Origin: Bacteroidota bacterium
GTDB lineage: Bacteria > Bacteroidota > Bacteroidia > Chitinophagales > Chitinophagaceae
Direction: 5' to 3'
NCBI GenBank assembly: GCA_947457085.1
Contig: CANGUS010000109.1
Coordinates: forward strand, 1 to 6,231
DNA length: 6,231 bases
In this document: in pieces, positions 6,108-6,231 of the stretch
Position numbering within the stretch: the stretch's first letter is position 1
How the letters are laid out: the number at the start of each line of letters is the position of its first letter
Program-made: the position numbers and the translations under genes
Notes under the pieces: generated by a model
What the model was told of the DNA's origin: nothing
The model's input: the letters and a program-made list of their open reading frames with translations, nothing else
Databases searched by the model: none

Positions 6108-6231
6108 TTACCAACTTCCACTAGCGCCACCGCCATCAAATCCACTACCACCGCCGCCAAATCCTTCAAAGCTACCACCATCATGGTCGTTGCTGTTTCC
6201 ACCGAAGCCGCCCCCAAAAAATCCACCCCCA
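6108..6231 (-). CDS. Glycine-rich C-terminus of a probable TPM-domain (YgcG-like) membrane protein (partial)
   Basis: Read on the minus strand, the frame entering from the window edge gives 40 residues ending at a TAA (6108-6110). The tail is almost entirely Gly with Phe, Ser, Asn and Asp, and ends GSGFDGGGASGSW. A long glycine-rich tail closing with G-A-S-G-x-W is characteristic of TPM-domain/YgcG-family proteins, which have a signal peptide, an extracytoplasmic TPM domain, a membrane segment and this tail. DUF2207 membrane proteins end similarly and are the main alternative. The domains themselves lie beyond the window, so the call rests on the tail alone. The tail is much richer in G+C than the rest of the window because of its glycine codons, so this is not evidence of transfer. 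It converges on the membrane-protein gene that ends at 5986. Confidence 0.7.
   Translation of the reverse strand, partial: GGGFFGGGFGGNSNDHDGGSFEGFGGGGSGFDGGGASGSW

Noticed and set aside
6108..6231. GC-rich, repetitive CCACC/GCC run as a DNA repeat or foreign segment
   Set aside because: On the minus strand it is simply glycine codons of a tail ending GGGASGSW, which explains both the repetition and the base composition.

Overview
The window is AT-rich, densely packed bacterial DNA. Its gene content points to the phylum Bacteroidota: a PorV/PorQ-family outer-membrane protein, an upstream surface protein with a type IX secretion (T9SS)-like C-terminal fold, an RprX/RprY-like two-component pair, Bacteroidota-type GreA, HIT and RuvC proteins, a candidate promoter with the Bacteroidota -33/-7 pattern, and no clear Shine-Dalgarno sites. 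The order is uncertain; a Chitinophagales- or Saprospiria-like organism is a guess from the protein flavour.

Layout. Positions 1-1487 (+) hold the end of a large surface or secreted protein followed by a complete PorV/PorQ-family beta-barrel gene, probably one transcript. A strong intrinsic-terminator-like hairpin follows at 1517-1550. Next come greA and a HIT-family gene (1573-2442, +), separated by 3 nt. The HIT gene runs tail-to-tail into a minus-strand group, overlapping it by 20 nt. That group reads, in transcription order, ruvC, a sensor histidine kinase and an OmpR-type response regulator (4999 down to 2423). ruvC is divergent from a plus-strand membrane-protein gene of the lysylphosphatidylglycerol-synthase-TM / flippase-like family (5018-5986), with 18 nt between the start codons, neither of which is ATG. 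The right edge carries the end of a minus-strand gene whose glycine-rich tail ends in GGGASGSW, as in TPM-domain (YgcG-like) membrane proteins.

Functionally these are mostly separate housekeeping or envelope modules: surface export or assembly, transcript cleavage (GreA), nucleotide hydrolysis (HIT), Holliday-junction resolution (RuvC), envelope sensing (kinase and regulator) and a polytopic membrane protein. I do not see a new multi-gene system, CRISPR array, RNA gene or mobile element. The points most worth a second look are the hairpin in the presumed greA leader, the divergent non-ATG start region with a promoter embedded in the neighbouring gene, and the conserved-looking pairing of the T9SS-like tail protein with the PorV-like barrel.
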